NCBI RefSeq assembly: GCF_007830315.1
Contig: NZ_VLKJ01000001.1
Span: 62,001 to 126,000, forward strand
DNA length: 64,000 nt
Direction of reading: 5' to 3'
Source of the DNA: Novosphingobium taihuense
GTDB taxonomy: Bacteria > Pseudomonadota > Alphaproteobacteria > Sphingomonadales > Sphingomonadaceae
Under the pieces are notes generated by a model. The model was not told the origin of the DNA and did not search any database. It was given only the letters and a program-made list of their open reading frames with translations. Position 1 is the first letter of the stretch, and each line of letters opens with the position of its first letter. This document shows, one piece after another, positions 63,986 to 64,000 of the stretch. The translations under genes and the position numbers were made by a program.

Positions 63986-64000
63986 GCCGGAACCTTCTGC

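Overview
The window looks like a chromosome segment of a sphingomonad alphaproteobacterium (Novosphingobium or a close relative; genus is inference). It is GC-rich, the housekeeping genes (eno, greA, carA/carB, dnaG, rpoD, ribH) are of alphaproteobacterial type, and there is a large TonB-dependent receptor. The right third (about 40,355-64,000) is ordinary chromosome. The left two thirds (1-40,354) is one end of an integrative and conjugative element (ICE). It ends at a P4-type tyrosine integrase beside a 3'-terminal fragment of a tRNA-Lys(CTT) gene. The other end, the mating-pore genes and the expected intact tRNA lie beyond the left edge.

ICE backbone, left to right: a MobF relaxase (cut by the window edge), TraD-type coupling protein, ribbon-helix-helix protein, small accessory proteins, SSB, an SLOG/DUF2493 protein, ArdC antirestriction genes, a large ParB-like protein, a RES-Xre toxin-antitoxin pair, a 1411-residue methyltransferase/strawberry-notch helicase, a CHC2-Toprim primase, a lytic transglycosylase and the integrase. 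The mobilisation operon, the transglycosylase and the integrase each have a GTTC-N7-GTTC site (the alphaproteobacterial LexA-box pattern) just upstream. In the mobilisation operon and integrase promoters the putative -35 box lies inside that site, which suggests SOS control of excision and transfer.

Two cargo blocks sit in the ICE. (a) A nested element of about 12.66 kb (9,882-22,544) with three overlapping tyrosine-recombinase genes and short imperfect terminal inverted repeats has split an ardC gene. The two halves (22,545-23,255 and 9,648-9,881) join in frame when the element is removed. It carries its own ardC, a tripartite drug-efflux system with a thioesterase and an alpha/beta hydrolase, and a divergent MarR regulator with a clear palindromic operator. 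(b) A more A+T-rich block (about 25,500-31,500) holds what looks like an unreported RiPP (modified peptide) cluster: a 47-residue candidate precursor with one Cys, then a SagB-like dehydrogenase, glycosyltransferase, YcaO protein and methyltransferase in an overlapping operon. Next to it is a protein built from eight or nine CxxC...HxxC knuckles followed by five 25-residue DWLGR repeats.

The chromosomal part carries an antibiotic-biosynthesis-monooxygenase-like protein, a TonB receptor, ribH, a four-gene operon (phosphotransferase, lipocalin-like enzyme, DUF1214 and DUF1254 proteins) with a divergent MarR-like gene, enolase, a YqjD/YqjE-like membrane operon, greA, carB and carA with an unexpected small membrane-anchored ORF between them, a YqeY protein, dnaG, rpoD, and DUF2059 and DUF3237 proteins. 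Functions are read from sequence and family knowledge only; no database search was run. DUF numbers are recalled.
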